NCBI RefSeq assembly: GCF_003885045.1
Contig: NZ_RHJS01000002.1
Span: 1,178,001 to 1,242,000 of the forward strand
Reading direction: 5' to 3'
From: Schaedlerella arabinosiphila
GTDB lineage: Bacteria > Bacillota > Clostridia > Lachnospirales > Lachnospiraceae
Length of the DNA stretch: 64,000 nt
Both the position numbers and the translations under genes were made by a program. The notes beneath the pieces were generated by a model. It did no database searches. It worked only from the letters and a program-made list of their open reading frames with translations, and had not been told where the DNA came from. Of the stretch, positions 27,274 to 36,427 are shown piece by piece. Each line of letters begins with the position of its first letter. The stretch's first letter is position 1.

Positions 27274-27450
27274 AGTTTTCCTCCTTATCTCTTTGCGGCT
27301 TCATACATCTTTTCATTCCAGTATAGACGGATTGGCAGAGTCTGTCAAATCCTTGCGAAGGGAGCCGGCGTTTTTATCATGTTTGTCTTGTAATGGAACT
27401 CCGGATAAGATATAGTAAAAACAAAAACGGATAAAGTAAGGAGATTACCC

Positions 27451-28698
27451 ATGGCAAAACAAAAGAAGACCCCCGCGATTCAAATTCCATCCGGCGATGC
27501 CGAAATCATCTGCCGGGATTTTGAAGCGTTCTGTAAGTATCTCGTTGAACATAAGGCAAAGCTTTCTAAAACCACTGCGCATATCGGAAAAAAAGATTGC
27601 TTTGAACTGAACAGGCTTTTCCATCGAAAAGAAGAATATGAAAAAGCGACCCGGTTTCAGAAGCATTATCCTGTGATTCACTTTTTTTACTACGCTGCCT
27701 TAAAGTATCATATTCTGGAGTTAAACGCGGCGGAAACCGGTATGGTGTATGGCAGGAACTATACCCTGTTCCAAAATGCTCCCATATTGGAGCGATATAC
27801 GCTGTTCCTTCTCAATTTCCTGTATGATGTAAATTTTTTGAGAGACAAGTATGCCCTATCTCATATCCGGCCATTCTTCCAATGGTATGAAACAACAAAA
27901 CCCGAGACAGGAAACGTATATCCGTGTATGTATGGGGTGTTTCCCGATGAGTATTCTTCCGAAAAAGGAATCACGGCTCATCTGGAAGAACTTCGTCTGA
28001 TCAGGATACAGAGAAAAGGGGAGATGCAAGCAGCGTTTGTTCCCTGGGAAATCGAAGTGCTTCCTGCTCTGAATGCAGCTTTCCGTCTGTATCATGAGAT
28101 CCATATCAGAGAAGAAGGCATATGGGAGAAAGAGAAGAAAATAGAAAGCTTCTTTCTCAAATCAATGGATGTTCTGGAGCCTGGACAGAAAAAATATACA
28201 TTGTCAGAGATTTTTATGCCAGCTCAGATTGAGATTTTGGATCAGACCGTAGATCTGGAAGTCAGTATGAGATATTATGACTGCAGCCGCACGATCCGGA
28301 TGAATCAGAGGAACTCCCTGTATGACCTGCATATGATGATCCAGGAAGCGTTCGACTTTGACAACGACCATCTGTATGAATTTTATGTCGGGAAAGAGCC
28401 GCTTCAAAAAACATACTCTGTCCCGGAATCTATGGGTTCGGGAGCGGCAGAGTCCGTATATAAGACTGCATTGGGAAAACTGTCTCCTAGAAAAGGGATG
28501 AAATTTACCTATCTGTTTGATTTCGGAGATTCCTGGTGGTTTGAAATCAAGGTGGTCAAAATTGCAGACGGATCTGTGTCAAAGCCTGTGATCGTCAAGT
28601 CAAAAAATCCGGCGCCGATGCAATACCCCATGTGGGATGAGGAATATGATGAAGAGTATGACGAAGACTACGATGAAGATTACGATGAGGAAGAATAG
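27451..28698 (+). CDS. Plasmid pRiA4b ORF-3-like protein with acidic tail
   Basis: A 415-residue protein whose C-terminal half (about residues 250-390) matches the pRiA4b ORF-3/IS1096-TnpR-like fold: SMRYYDCSRTIRM, LYDLHMMIQEAFDFDNDHLYEF and YLFDFGDSWWFEIKV. The N-terminal half is not recognised. The last 20 or so residues are an almost pure Asp/Glu/Tyr tract built from a repeated DEEY/DEDY unit. TAAGGAG lies 9 nt before the ATG. The family is widespread in mobile and chromosomal settings; its function is unknown. A strong terminator follows at 28727. Confidence 0.8.
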   Translation: MAKQKKTPAIQIPSGDAEIICRDFEAFCKYLVEHKAKLSKTTAHIGKKDCFELNRLFHRKEEYEKATRFQKHYPVIHFFYYAALKYHILELNAAETGMVYGRNYTLFQNAPILERYTLFLLNFLYDVNFLRDKYALSHIRPFFQWYETTKPETGNVYPCMYGVFPDEYSSEKGITAHLEELRLIRIQRKGEMQAAFVPWEIEVLPALNAAFRLYHEIHIREEGIWEKEKKIESFFLKSMDVLEPGQKKYTLSEIFMPAQIEILDQTVDLEVSMRYYDCSRTIRMNQRNSLYDLHMMIQEAFDFDNDHLYEFYVGKEPLQKTYSVPESMGSGAAESVYKTALGKLSPRKGMKFTYLFDFGDSWWFEIKVVKIADGSVSKPVIVKSKNPAPMQYPMWDEEYDEEYDEDYDEDYDEEE

Positions 28699-28726
28699 GA
28701 TATAGAAAAAAATTAGCAGCCATTTG

Positions 28727-28793
28727 AAACAGCAGCAATCGAAAATGCAGACCCGGCAAACCAGAGACGTCTGTTTTTCGATTGCTGCTGTTT
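28727..28793 (+). terminator. Long-stem terminator
   Basis: Perfect 19-bp inverted repeat (AAACAGCAGCAATCGAAAA at 28727-28745 and its complement at 28775-28793) around a 29-nt loop, ending in TTTT. It lies 28 nt after the pRiA4-type gene and before the convergent AraC gene, and may serve both. Confidence 0.75.
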
Positions 28794-28888
28794 TGGATAC
28801 CATCGTATGCAGAAAAGCCGCCAGCGGCAGGTTTTCTGTATATCCGTGTATGTAAAAAAGGGAGACAGATTTTTCGCGCTATCAGAAA

Positions 28889-30019
28889 TCAATTCACCTG
28901 GGCCATGGGCTGGAACAGATCCTCCGCGCTCTGGTGCTTCTTCCGGTATTCCTGGGGCGACATCTGGTATTCCGAACGGAAGATCCGCGAAAAATGATCC
29001 GCCGAATTGTAGCCCACGCACTCCGCAATCTCACTGATCTTCATTTTCGTATTGATCAAAAACGAGGTGGCATCGGCCATCCTGAGCTGCTTGATCAGCG
29101 CCGTAAAGCCGCAGCCGGTATTCTGCTTGATCAGCGTACTCAGATGGGGCTCGCTGTAGTGGAAAAATTCTGCCAGCGACGCCAGCGTCAGCGTCTGGTA
29201 ATTGTGCTGGATATACTGCAGGATCAGGGAAAAATCCGTTCCAAGCTGGTAATTGTAGAACTGCACCGTTTTACTGTAATCCCGCAGTAAATGTGAAAAA
29301 AACAGGTGAATCCAGTTGATCGCGTTGCTGTTGCTGAACGTATCCTGCTTGTAGCATTCGGCCATGGCGTTTCGGACGATGATCTTCAGCCAGTGGATAT
29401 CGTCGGAGTAAAACAGCAGATAGTTGGAGTGGGCATCCCCCTGCAGGATCGTGCGGAAAAAGTGGGAGAGCAGGTTTTTCTGCGACATCAGGGAGAAAAA
29501 AGTCGTGTTAAATGTACTCTTCCGGATCATAATCGTAAATACAACGGATTCGTCGTCATTGATGATCACGTCATGCTTAGAGGAGGGCGCAATGATACAC
29601 AGCTCTCCGGCTTTTAAAACTCTCTGCTCATTTTCAAACGCCAGGTCGCATTCCCCGGAGGCGACGAAATTGATCTCAAAATAATTGTGCGTATGCTTGT
29701 ACGGCCGCGTATAACGGGGATGCCGGATGATGTAGACGTCCCGTGCCAGGGGGATGATATCATGCTCCGGAACATCGGAGGAGACGGACTGGTATGGAGT
29801 CAGTGCAAGGACAAAGGAATTGACAGCCTTGTCAAATTCCTCATCCGTCAAATCTCCGAACATCTTATTCGTGGGAAGCTCCGGGGGCGGAGTGGGGGAC
29901 ATCATCCCCTTGCGGAACAGATAGTCCGTCATCTCCGGAAACTGCATCCGGCTTCCCGTTCGTTTAAAGTAGTCTTGCAGGTGATACTGAAATTCACCGT
30001 AGGTTATATAGTATGGCAT
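28889..30019 (-). CDS. AraC-family regulator
   Basis: A 376-residue regulator with an N-terminal extension, a central cupin sensor (HTHNYFEINFVASGECDLAFE) and a C-terminal AraC DNA-binding domain (LASLAEFFHYSEPHLSTLIKQNTG; ISEIAECVGYNSADHFSRIFRSEYQ; then PQEYRKKH). ATG 30019 is chosen because GGGAGG sits 4 nt upstream; the longer version from 30073 lacks a ribosome site. The IS91-like element begins only 60 bp upstream, so the native promoter has probably been displaced. Its target genes are not clear. Confidence 0.87.
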   Translation of the reverse strand: MPYYITYGEFQYHLQDYFKRTGSRMQFPEMTDYLFRKGMMSPTPPPELPTNKMFGDLTDEEFDKAVNSFVLALTPYQSVSSDVPEHDIIPLARDVYIIRHPRYTRPYKHTHNYFEINFVASGECDLAFENEQRVLKAGELCIIAPSSKHDVIINDDESVVFTIMIRKSTFNTTFFSLMSQKNLLSHFFRTILQGDAHSNYLLFYSDDIHWLKIIVRNAMAECYKQDTFSNSNAINWIHLFFSHLLRDYSKTVQFYNYQLGTDFSLILQYIQHNYQTLTLASLAEFFHYSEPHLSTLIKQNTGCGFTALIKQLRMADATSFLINTKMKISEIAECVGYNSADHFSRIFRSEYQMSPQEYRKKHQSAEDLFQPMAQVN

Positions 30020-30328
30020 AATACCTCCCAGTTGCGTATAAGCAGAAAAAATGTGCTGCCAGTATATTTCCATTGTACCAAGTCGCTAGCGCGACGGCTA
30101 GCCCCAATTACATAAAGCCGCCACATTTTCCCAAAAAAAGTAGCAGTTTCCATATTTTTGTAGTATTGTTAAGATACCCCTACCAAAACAATCGCATTAT
30201 ACGGGAACTGCTATGCTTAGTTTATCATGGATCTTTACTCTTAACAACTACATTTTTTGCTTTTCGCGTCCACCTCCTTTGGATGAACTGTCACTTTTTA
30301 CATTTTATCTTACAAAGGAGGTCCCATT

Positions 30329-31210
30329 ATGGACAATTATCTGAATTCTTACCGGGAAATGATTTCCCTACGCGGCCTTACACACCACACAGTGACATCC
30401 TACTCCACTTATATTTCTGCTTATCTGGATTATCTTTCCGTCTTCCTATGCAAAGACCCTCAAGATGTCTCCTGGCAGGAACTCCGCGATTTTATCCGCT
30501 GGCTACAGAAAGTCCGTTCCCTTTCGGACAGAACCATGAACGCTGTCATCTCACAGCTCCGTTTTTTTACCATCTATGTGCTCCACAAAACATGGGATGA
30601 TTCCCAGCTTCCCAGGCGCAGGTTTGACGAATATCTTCCCTATGTCCCCTCCCAGAAAGACACCTGGACTTTTATCTCCACCATTCCCGATCTTAAGGTC
30701 AAGGCCTTTGTCACCCTTCTGTATTCGGCTGGATTACGTTCCTGCGAAGTCCGGAATTTAAAATGCCCTGATATTGAGCATTCCAACAAGCGTATCTTTA
30801 TACGGCAGGCCAAAAACCGTTCCTCCAGATATGCCATCCTTTCGGATACCGCATGGGATACCATCCTGGAATACTGGTATTCCTTCCCGGCAGGGGCTCG
30901 CCCAAGGGACTGGCTGTTCACACAGCAGCGGGATAAAACCAGGCCCCTCAACCATGAGCATATCCCACATCATATCGCTCTGCATGAAAAACGGCTGGGA
31001 TGGGAACACCGGATCTCCTGCCATACCTTCCGGCACGCTTTCGGTACCCACCTCTATGAGAATGGCACGGATCTGCTTACCATCAAAGCCCTGCTTGGAC
31101 ATAAATCTATTACTTCTACCACGATCTACGTCCATCTGGCTTCTAATGGTACAACCTGTGCCGTAAGCCCCCTGGACAGACTGGCAGGTGAATATCGTGG
31201 CCGAGTATAA
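30329..31210 (+). CDS. Tyrosine recombinase (XerC-like) of the IS91-like element
   Basis: A 293-residue site-specific recombinase. It has an N-terminal SAM-like core-binding domain (residues 1-90) and a catalytic domain with Arg in SAGLRSCEVRNL, the HxxR box in SCHTFRHAFGTHLYENG, His in LLGHKSI and Tyr in TTIYVHL. ACAAAGGAGG precedes the ATG. It overlaps the transposase gene by 23 nt. Such recombinase-plus-IS91 pairs recur in Firmicutes and Bacteroidetes elements, where the recombinase's role (dimer or circle resolution) is unproved. Confidence 0.9.
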   Translation: MDNYLNSYREMISLRGLTHHTVTSYSTYISAYLDYLSVFLCKDPQDVSWQELRDFIRWLQKVRSLSDRTMNAVISQLRFFTIYVLHKTWDDSQLPRRRFDEYLPYVPSQKDTWTFISTIPDLKVKAFVTLLYSAGLRSCEVRNLKCPDIEHSNKRIFIRQAKNRSSRYAILSDTAWDTILEYWYSFPAGARPRDWLFTQQRDKTRPLNHEHIPHHIALHEKRLGWEHRISCHTFRHAFGTHLYENGTDLLTIKALLGHKSITSTTIYVHLASNGTTCAVSPLDRLAGEYRGRV

Positions 31211-32351
31211 GATACAGAAGATCTTTCAGCAAAACTGGGAATCCTTTTGTGCTTCCTCGGCTCCCTTCCCTGTTCAGGAGAAGGCAGCACATGCCATCAT
31301 GAACTGCAAGACCGGCAGCCTGGGATTCTCCGTCTCCCGGTGCCAGGATTGCGGACACATAGAAATCCACAATAATTCCTGCCGGAATCGGAACTGTCCC
31401 AACTGTCAGGCGGTACAAAACGAGATCTGGGTGGACAAGCGACGGGAGGAGGTCATTGATTCCCCATATTTTCATGTGGTATTTACACTTCCTCATGAGT
31501 TGAACCCCCTGCTCTACTGTAACCAGACACTTTTATACAGCCTTTTTCACAAATGCTGCTCCCAAACACTTTTAGATCTGTCACAGAATCCGAAATACCT
31601 CGGGGCAGTCCCCGGCATCATCCAGGTCCTGCATACATGGAACCAGGAGCTTTCCTACCATGTACATATGCACTGTATTGTTTCCGGCGGCGGACTCACA
31701 AAAAACCGTCAGGTCAAAACTTCAAAGGGCACATTTTTTATCCCGGTACGTGTCCTCAGAGAGAAGTTCAAAGGGAAATACCTCTCTCTTCTGGAGGAAT
31801 ACTACCGCTGCGGAAAGCTTGTGTTTTCCGCTTCCTGTGAAAAGCTGCGGAATCCTTACGAATGGAAAGAATTCAAAGACCTCCTTTACGGAAAAGACTG
31901 GTGTCCTTTTATAAAAGAAACCTTTCGCGGTTTCGGCAACGCCCTTGAGTATCTTGGCCGTTACACACATAAAATCGCGATCTCAAACAGCCGGATCCTT
32001 TCTGTTACGGATTCCGAAACTACATTTTCCGCCAGGGCAAAGAACCCCGGAGGACACAGGCGGCAGATATCTCTGAAAAATGAAGAATTCATCCGGCGTT
32101 TCCTGATGCATGTGCTTCCTCATGGATTTCAAAGGATCCGCTACTATGGATTTCTCAACAACCGGATGAAATCCAAAAACCTGAAACTGATCTTCAAGCT
32201 GCAAGGATATCAGAGATTTAAACGCCGGTATCAGGATCTGTCCATAGCGGAACTGCTCAAGGCAGTCTGGAATTTCGATATACGGGTCTGTCCGGAATGC
32301 GGCTGTATGAACATGAAGCACCTGGGAAGGGTTTATGCGAAACCGCGGTAA
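31188..32351 (+). CDS. IS91-family HUH transposase
   Basis: A 387-residue rolling-circle transposase. The N-terminal zinc-binding domain has CQDCGHIE and NRNCPNCQ. The HUH metal motif is YHVHMHCIVSGGG and the candidate catalytic tyrosine is in YLGRYTHKIA. A late CPECGC cluster closes the protein. Start GTG 31188 lies inside the recombinase gene; GTG 31197 with GGTGAA upstream is equally possible. No frameshift is seen, so the element may be active. Confidence 0.88.
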   Translation: MNIVAEYKIQKIFQQNWESFCASSAPFPVQEKAAHAIMNCKTGSLGFSVSRCQDCGHIEIHNNSCRNRNCPNCQAVQNEIWVDKRREEVIDSPYFHVVFTLPHELNPLLYCNQTLLYSLFHKCCSQTLLDLSQNPKYLGAVPGIIQVLHTWNQELSYHVHMHCIVSGGGLTKNRQVKTSKGTFFIPVRVLREKFKGKYLSLLEEYYRCGKLVFSASCEKLRNPYEWKEFKDLLYGKDWCPFIKETFRGFGNALEYLGRYTHKIAISNSRILSVTDSETTFSARAKNPGGHRRQISLKNEEFIRRFLMHVLPHGFQRIRYYGFLNNRMKSKNLKLIFKLQGYQRFKRRYQDLSIAELLKAVWNFDIRVCPECGCMNMKHLGRVYAKPR

Positions 32352-32663
32352 AGTGCCTTCCCATCCATACTGTTTTTTTAAGATCTTCCAAGGGAAGGTC
32401 TGCGAAGCATGCCCAAATTTATTTTGAGCCCTCAGCATCCTGTTGGATTTCATAGGTTTTCGGATTGTTTTTTCATTTTCAGGCTCTCCGGGAGGATACA
32501 ATCCCCATACCTTTTTCGGCTAAACGTCCGCGACTTGCTACAATTGCGAAGAATCAGATTCCGAGCAGTTCTGTGTTTTTCCAGAGCTGCTCTTTTAATC
32601 TGCTCTGAATCTGATACTTCACTTAATAATTATAGCAGATGGCATCTCTTTTGCAAGGAAAAA

Positions 32664-33677
32664 TCATTTTGCGGCTACAGAGCGCCGCCGAACCAGCTCC
32701 GTACCGAGCCGGATTTTTTCCATCGGCGCCCCCGGCTGCTCCAGCCGCGTCATGAGGCGGGAAACGGCAGCCTCCCCCATGGACTGCTTGGGTACCCGTA
32801 TGGTGGTAAGGGACGGCTCGATGACGGTGCAGAAAGGAATATCGTCAAACCCGACCACCGCCACATCATCCGGAATCCGGTACCCCATCTTTTTAAAAGC
32901 CTTCATGGCGCCCAAGGCGATCCAGTCGTTGTCCGCAAAGTAGGCCGAAGCGGTGGGCGTCCCGGCCTTCAAAAGCTCCAGCATATCGCTGTAAGCACCG
33001 TCCATGGACGGGGGAAGCCGGTGGACGATGGAGCTGGAGGTGGACAGGCCGTGGGTGCGGAGCGCCTTGTAAAAACCGTCCTGCCGTTCGTTAAAGTTGC
33101 TGATCGGATAGAAGGAATGCAGGTAACCGGGCTGGCAGCGGGTACGCTTGATCAGGTGGCTGACCGCCTGGAACGCCCCCAGGACATTGTCCATCAGCAC
33201 ACAGTCGCAGGCAACCCCTTCCATGGACGTATCCAAAAAGATCACCGGAAAAGGCAGATGGGAAAAATGGGTATAATCCTCCGGCATCATCTCGGTTCCA
33301 AGCAGGATCATGCCCACACAGTCAGAGAACTGGATCTCCTCGATCTCCCGTTCCAGCTCCGAATCCTCATACAGATAAGTCACCTTCATCCGAAATTCCG
33401 CTTTTTTGCAGCCGGAGGCAATCCCCTCCGAAACCTGGGAAAAGAACGGCGTGTCCCCCACCACGGCGCCGTGCTTTTTATAGATACAGAAATAGACCGT
33501 TCCGGAGGCCCTTTTTTTCTCCGAGATCCTTGTAAAATCATAGCCGTATTTTTCTGCGGCATCCAGCACCCGTTTGCGGGTCTCTGTGCTGACCCCGTGC
33601 CGGCCGTTTAAGGCAATGCTGACAGCGGCCGGCGATAAATTCAGTTTTGCTGCGAGTTCTTTTGCGGTAATCTTCAT
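32664..33677 (-). CDS. LacI-family regulator (probable apiose-locus regulator)
   Basis: A 337-residue repressor. The N-terminal HTH and hinge read ITAKELAAKLNLSPAAVSIALNGR, and the periplasmic-binding-type sugar domain includes DNDWIALGAMKAFKKMGY and DVAVVGFDDIPF. GAAGGAGAT precedes ATG 33677. It is divergent from the isomerase-transketolase-kinase operon, which it probably regulates in response to the sugar or a phosphorylated intermediate. The IS91-like element ends about 130 bp beyond its stop. Confidence 0.88.
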   Translation of the reverse strand: MKITAKELAAKLNLSPAAVSIALNGRHGVSTETRKRVLDAAEKYGYDFTRISEKKRASGTVYFCIYKKHGAVVGDTPFFSQVSEGIASGCKKAEFRMKVTYLYEDSELEREIEEIQFSDCVGMILLGTEMMPEDYTHFSHLPFPVIFLDTSMEGVACDCVLMDNVLGAFQAVSHLIKRTRCQPGYLHSFYPISNFNERQDGFYKALRTHGLSTSSSIVHRLPPSMDGAYSDMLELLKAGTPTASAYFADNDWIALGAMKAFKKMGYRIPDDVAVVGFDDIPFCTVIEPSLTTIRVPKQSMGEAAVSRLMTRLEQPGAPMEKIRLGTELVRRRSVAAK

Positions 33678-34184
33678 CTAAAATCTCCTTCATATTTAGC
33701 GGCAGGTTTTCCTTACTTTTGTTTCGATTCACAGCCAGATAAAAACTGCCAATCCGCTTTTTGCAAGCAGCGTTTGACGGATCTGACTTAGCTGTCAAGG
33801 GCAGTTCTGCATGATCAGACATATGCGCAAATACGTGCGATATTGGCATGGCAAAGCCTTAAGTGAATGACATTGACTGTGAATTGTAACATGTTTTTAC
33901 AATCAGTATGCATGATTTACCTGAGAAATGCAATAGAAGTAGATGAAATTTAGTAATAATTTAGTTTAAAACACTTAATAATCGAATGAAATTTAGAAAA
34001 TTATGTATTATGATGATACCAGATTCAAGATAAGGGGAACGGAAGAACACAGATCTGTCCGGGATGCAGATGATCCGCTGTTTTTCGCGGCATTTGCTGT
34101 GAACAGAAGGCAGGCTGCAATTCAAAGCCGGATCGACTGGGGACTGTAACCAAAACATGCAATCAAAGAAACGGAGGAACAAAC
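33678..34184. other. 507-bp intergenic region, AT-rich, regulatory
   Basis: No convincing gene. It separates the divergent LacI gene and isomerase operon. It contains a possible operator (33884-33902), a sequence like an IS66 end (33872-33890), and an 11-bp direct repeat ATGAAATTTAG (near 33938 and 33985). A ribosome site ACGGAGG precedes the isomerase start. Confidence 0.5.
33884..33902. promoter_or_regulatory. Candidate LacI-family operator
   Basis: Inverted TTGTAA-N7-TTACAA between the divergent LacI gene and the isomerase operon. It resembles LacI-type dyads in composition, but the spacer is wide and it overlaps a sequence like an IS end, so support is modest. Confidence 0.35.
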
Positions 34185-35597
34185 ATGGCAACGATAAAAA
34201 TCGGCTACGCACCAACAAGAAGAAGTATTTTCAGCGCGCCCGACGCGGTAAAATACCGGGGGCTGACGGCGCAGCGCCTTAAGGAGCTGAACATTGATTT
34301 TGTGGACATCACGGACATCAACGAAGAGGGTCTGCTCTACGATGACGGGGACCGCATCAAAATTGCGGAAAAATTCAAGCGGGAAAACATCGACGGGCTT
34401 TTCCTTCCCCATTGCAATTTCGGAACCGAATTTGAATGTGCCCGCCTTGCCAAGGACTTAAACGTACCGGTTCTTTTGTGGGGACCCTTGGACGAGCGGC
34501 CGGAAGCGGACGGCACCAGGCTCCGGGATACCCAGTGCGGCCTGTTCGCGACAGGAAAGGTACTGCGGAGATTCAACATCCCCTTTACATACATGACCAA
34601 CTGCCGCCTGGAAGACCCGGTATTTGAGCGGGGCCTGCGGGATTTCCTGGCAGTCTGCAATGTGGTGAAGACCTTCCGGAACATCCGCATTTTACAGATT
34701 TCCACAAGACCCTATGAATTTTGGTCCACCATGTGCAACGAAGGAGAGCTTTTGGAGAAATTCAACATCCAGCTCACCCCCATCCCTATGCCGGAGCTGA
34801 CCGATGAGATGAAGAAGGCAAAGGAAGAGGGCAGGGAGGTAGCGGAAGTGATCCAGTACTGCCGGGACCATATGGAGATCTGCGTCAAGGACGAAGAACT
34901 GGAAAACGTAGCGGCCCTCAAAGTGGCAATGAAGCGCCTGGTAAACAAATACGGCTGCCAGGCAGCGGCCATCCAGTGCTGGAACCAGCTCCAGTCCGAG
35001 ATCGGCATTATGCCCTGCGCGGCAAATGCGCTGATGAACGAGGAGGGAATTCCGGTGGTCTGCGAGACAGACATCCACGGAGCCGTCACCGCTCTGATCA
35101 CCGAAGCGGCAAGCCTGGGAGAGAAGAGAAGCTTCTTCGCGGACTGGACCATCCGCCATCCGGATGTGGCAAACGGGGAACTGCTGCAGCACTGCGGCCC
35201 ATGGCCCATTTCGGTGGCAAAGGAAACACCGAAGATCACCTATCCATTAGCATTTGATCATCCCGGCAGCATCACCGCGGAGGCACACCACGGCAAGGTG
35301 AGTCTGGTGAGATTTGACGGAGACCACGGCGACTATTCCCTGCTCCTTGGAAACGCGAAGGGAATCGAAGGGCCGAAGGGCATGGGCACCTACCTCTGGG
35401 TAGAGGTGGACAACATCAAACGCCTGGAGGCGAAGATCGTGGAAGGCCCGTACATCCACCACTGCGTCGGCATTCATGAAAATGTAGTGCCGGTCTTATA
35501 CGAAGCATGTAAATATATCGGAGTCACACCGGATCTGTACGATCCGATCGAGGAAGACGTAAAAGCATACCTGAGAGGGGAGGACGTTGCATTATGA
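34185..35597 (+). CDS. Sugar isomerase, L-fucose/L-arabinose isomerase-like (candidate apiose isomerase)
   Basis: A 470-residue cytoplasmic isomerase-like protein. It begins IKIGYAPTRRSIFSAPDAV, has NCRLEDPVF mid-protein, a metal-site-like VCETDIHGAVTAL near residue 300, and a C-terminal domain as in the fucose-isomerase fold. It would interconvert an aldose and ketose using a divalent metal. ACGGAGG precedes the ATG. It overlaps the transketolase subunit by 4 nt (ATGA). Given the split transketolase, FGGY kinase and GH140 enzyme downstream, D-apiose to D-apulose is the favoured reaction; that step is inferred, and another pentose is possible. Confidence 0.75.
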   Translation: MATIKIGYAPTRRSIFSAPDAVKYRGLTAQRLKELNIDFVDITDINEEGLLYDDGDRIKIAEKFKRENIDGLFLPHCNFGTEFECARLAKDLNVPVLLWGPLDERPEADGTRLRDTQCGLFATGKVLRRFNIPFTYMTNCRLEDPVFERGLRDFLAVCNVVKTFRNIRILQISTRPYEFWSTMCNEGELLEKFNIQLTPIPMPELTDEMKKAKEEGREVAEVIQYCRDHMEICVKDEELENVAALKVAMKRLVNKYGCQAAAIQCWNQLQSEIGIMPCAANALMNEEGIPVVCETDIHGAVTALITEAASLGEKRSFFADWTIRHPDVANGELLQHCGPWPISVAKETPKITYPLAFDHPGSITAEAHHGKVSLVRFDGDHGDYSLLLGNAKGIEGPKGMGTYLWVEVDNIKRLEAKIVEGPYIHHCVGIHENVVPVLYEACKYIGVTPDLYDPIEEDVKAYLRGEDVAL

Positions 35598-36427
35598 GCA
35601 ATTTGAAAGCATTGGCTTATGAAATGCGGGAACGCACCATTGACATTATCGTAGAAGGGAAAACCGGACACATCGGCGGCGATATGAGCGTCATGGAGAT
35701 CCTGACCGAGCTGTATTTTGACCAAATGAATATCAGCCCGGAAAATATGGACGATCCGGACCGAGATAAATTTGTCATGAGTAAAGGCCATTCCATGGAA
35801 GCCTACTATGCGGTGCTGGCGGAAAAAGGATTTTTCCCGATTGAGGAAGTGATTGAAAAATTCAGCAAATTCGGTTCCAAATACATCGGCCATCCCAACA
35901 ACAAGCTGCCGGGTATTGAGATGAACTCCGGCTCTCTGGGACACGGGCTGCCGGTCTGCGTGGGCATGGCGCTGGCGGCAAAGATGAATGGGCAGGGATA
36001 CCGCACCTATACCGTAATGGGCGACGGAGAGCTGGCGGAAGGCTCCGTGTGGGAAGGCGCCATGGCCGCAAGCCATTACAAGCTGGATAATCTGTGCGCA
36101 GTGGTAGACCGAAACCGCCTCCAGATCTCCGGAAATACAGAGGACGTGATGGCCCATGACGACCTCCACGAACGATTCCGGGCATTTGGCTGGCATGTCA
36201 TCGATGTAGCGGACGGCAACGACATTTCCCAGTTAAAGGCGGCCTTCGAGGAAGCAAAAGAAACCAAAGGGAGACCTACGGTACTGATCGCCAACACGGT
36301 CAAGGGAAAAGGCTCCCCGGTGATGGAACATAAAGCAGGATGGCACCACAAGGTACCGAACCAGGAGGAACTGGCGCAGATCAGAAAAGATCTGAAGGAG
36401 AGAAAGGAGGCGCTGCTCCATGAATAA
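35594..36427 (+). CDS. Transketolase N-terminal subunit (candidate apulose-4-phosphate transketolase A)
   Basis: A 277-residue subunit carrying the thiamine-diphosphate pyrophosphate half: SKGHSMEAYY, SGSLGHGLPVCVGMAL and the ThDP motif GDGELAEGSVWEGA ending in an Asn-containing helix (VVDRNRLQ). With the next gene it forms a split transketolase transferring a two-carbon ketol unit. It is coupled to the isomerase (ATGA overlap) and to the second subunit (8-nt overlap). In the published D-apiose route a split transketolase (AptA/AptB) acts on apulose 4-phosphate; a general pentose-phosphate role is the alternative. Confidence 0.85.
   Translation: MSNLKALAYEMRERTIDIIVEGKTGHIGGDMSVMEILTELYFDQMNISPENMDDPDRDKFVMSKGHSMEAYYAVLAEKGFFPIEEVIEKFSKFGSKYIGHPNNKLPGIEMNSGSLGHGLPVCVGMALAAKMNGQGYRTYTVMGDGELAEGSVWEGAMAASHYKLDNLCAVVDRNRLQISGNTEDVMAHDDLHERFRAFGWHVIDVADGNDISQLKAAFEEAKETKGRPTVLIANTVKGKGSPVMEHKAGWHHKVPNQEELAQIRKDLKERKEALLHE

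Larger units (their letters stand above)
30079..32537 (+). mobile_element. IS91-like element with tyrosine recombinase
   Basis: About 2.46 kb carrying a tyrosine recombinase and an IS91/Y1-type HUH transposase with overlapping genes. Ends are marked by inverted CAAGTCGC (30079-30086) and GCGACTTG (32530-32537). A subterminal hairpin GCTAGC-N6-GCTAGC lies at 30086-30103 and a GGCTAA block near the right end. The right end abuts CTTG, a known IS91-family target tetranucleotide. There is no target duplication, as expected for rolling-circle transposition. Exact ends are my estimate. Confidence 0.65.

Noticed and set aside
32409-33611. 400-residue plus-strand open frame
   Set aside because: Antisense to the LacI gene, whose helix-turn-helix and sugar-domain motifs are clear; the plus frame shows no domain and starts in the IS91-like element.
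33872-33890. Solo IS66-type end as proof of an old insertion
   Set aside because: Two mismatches over 19 bp, no second end or duplication nearby, and it overlaps a candidate operator; kept only as part of the dispersed-motif finding.
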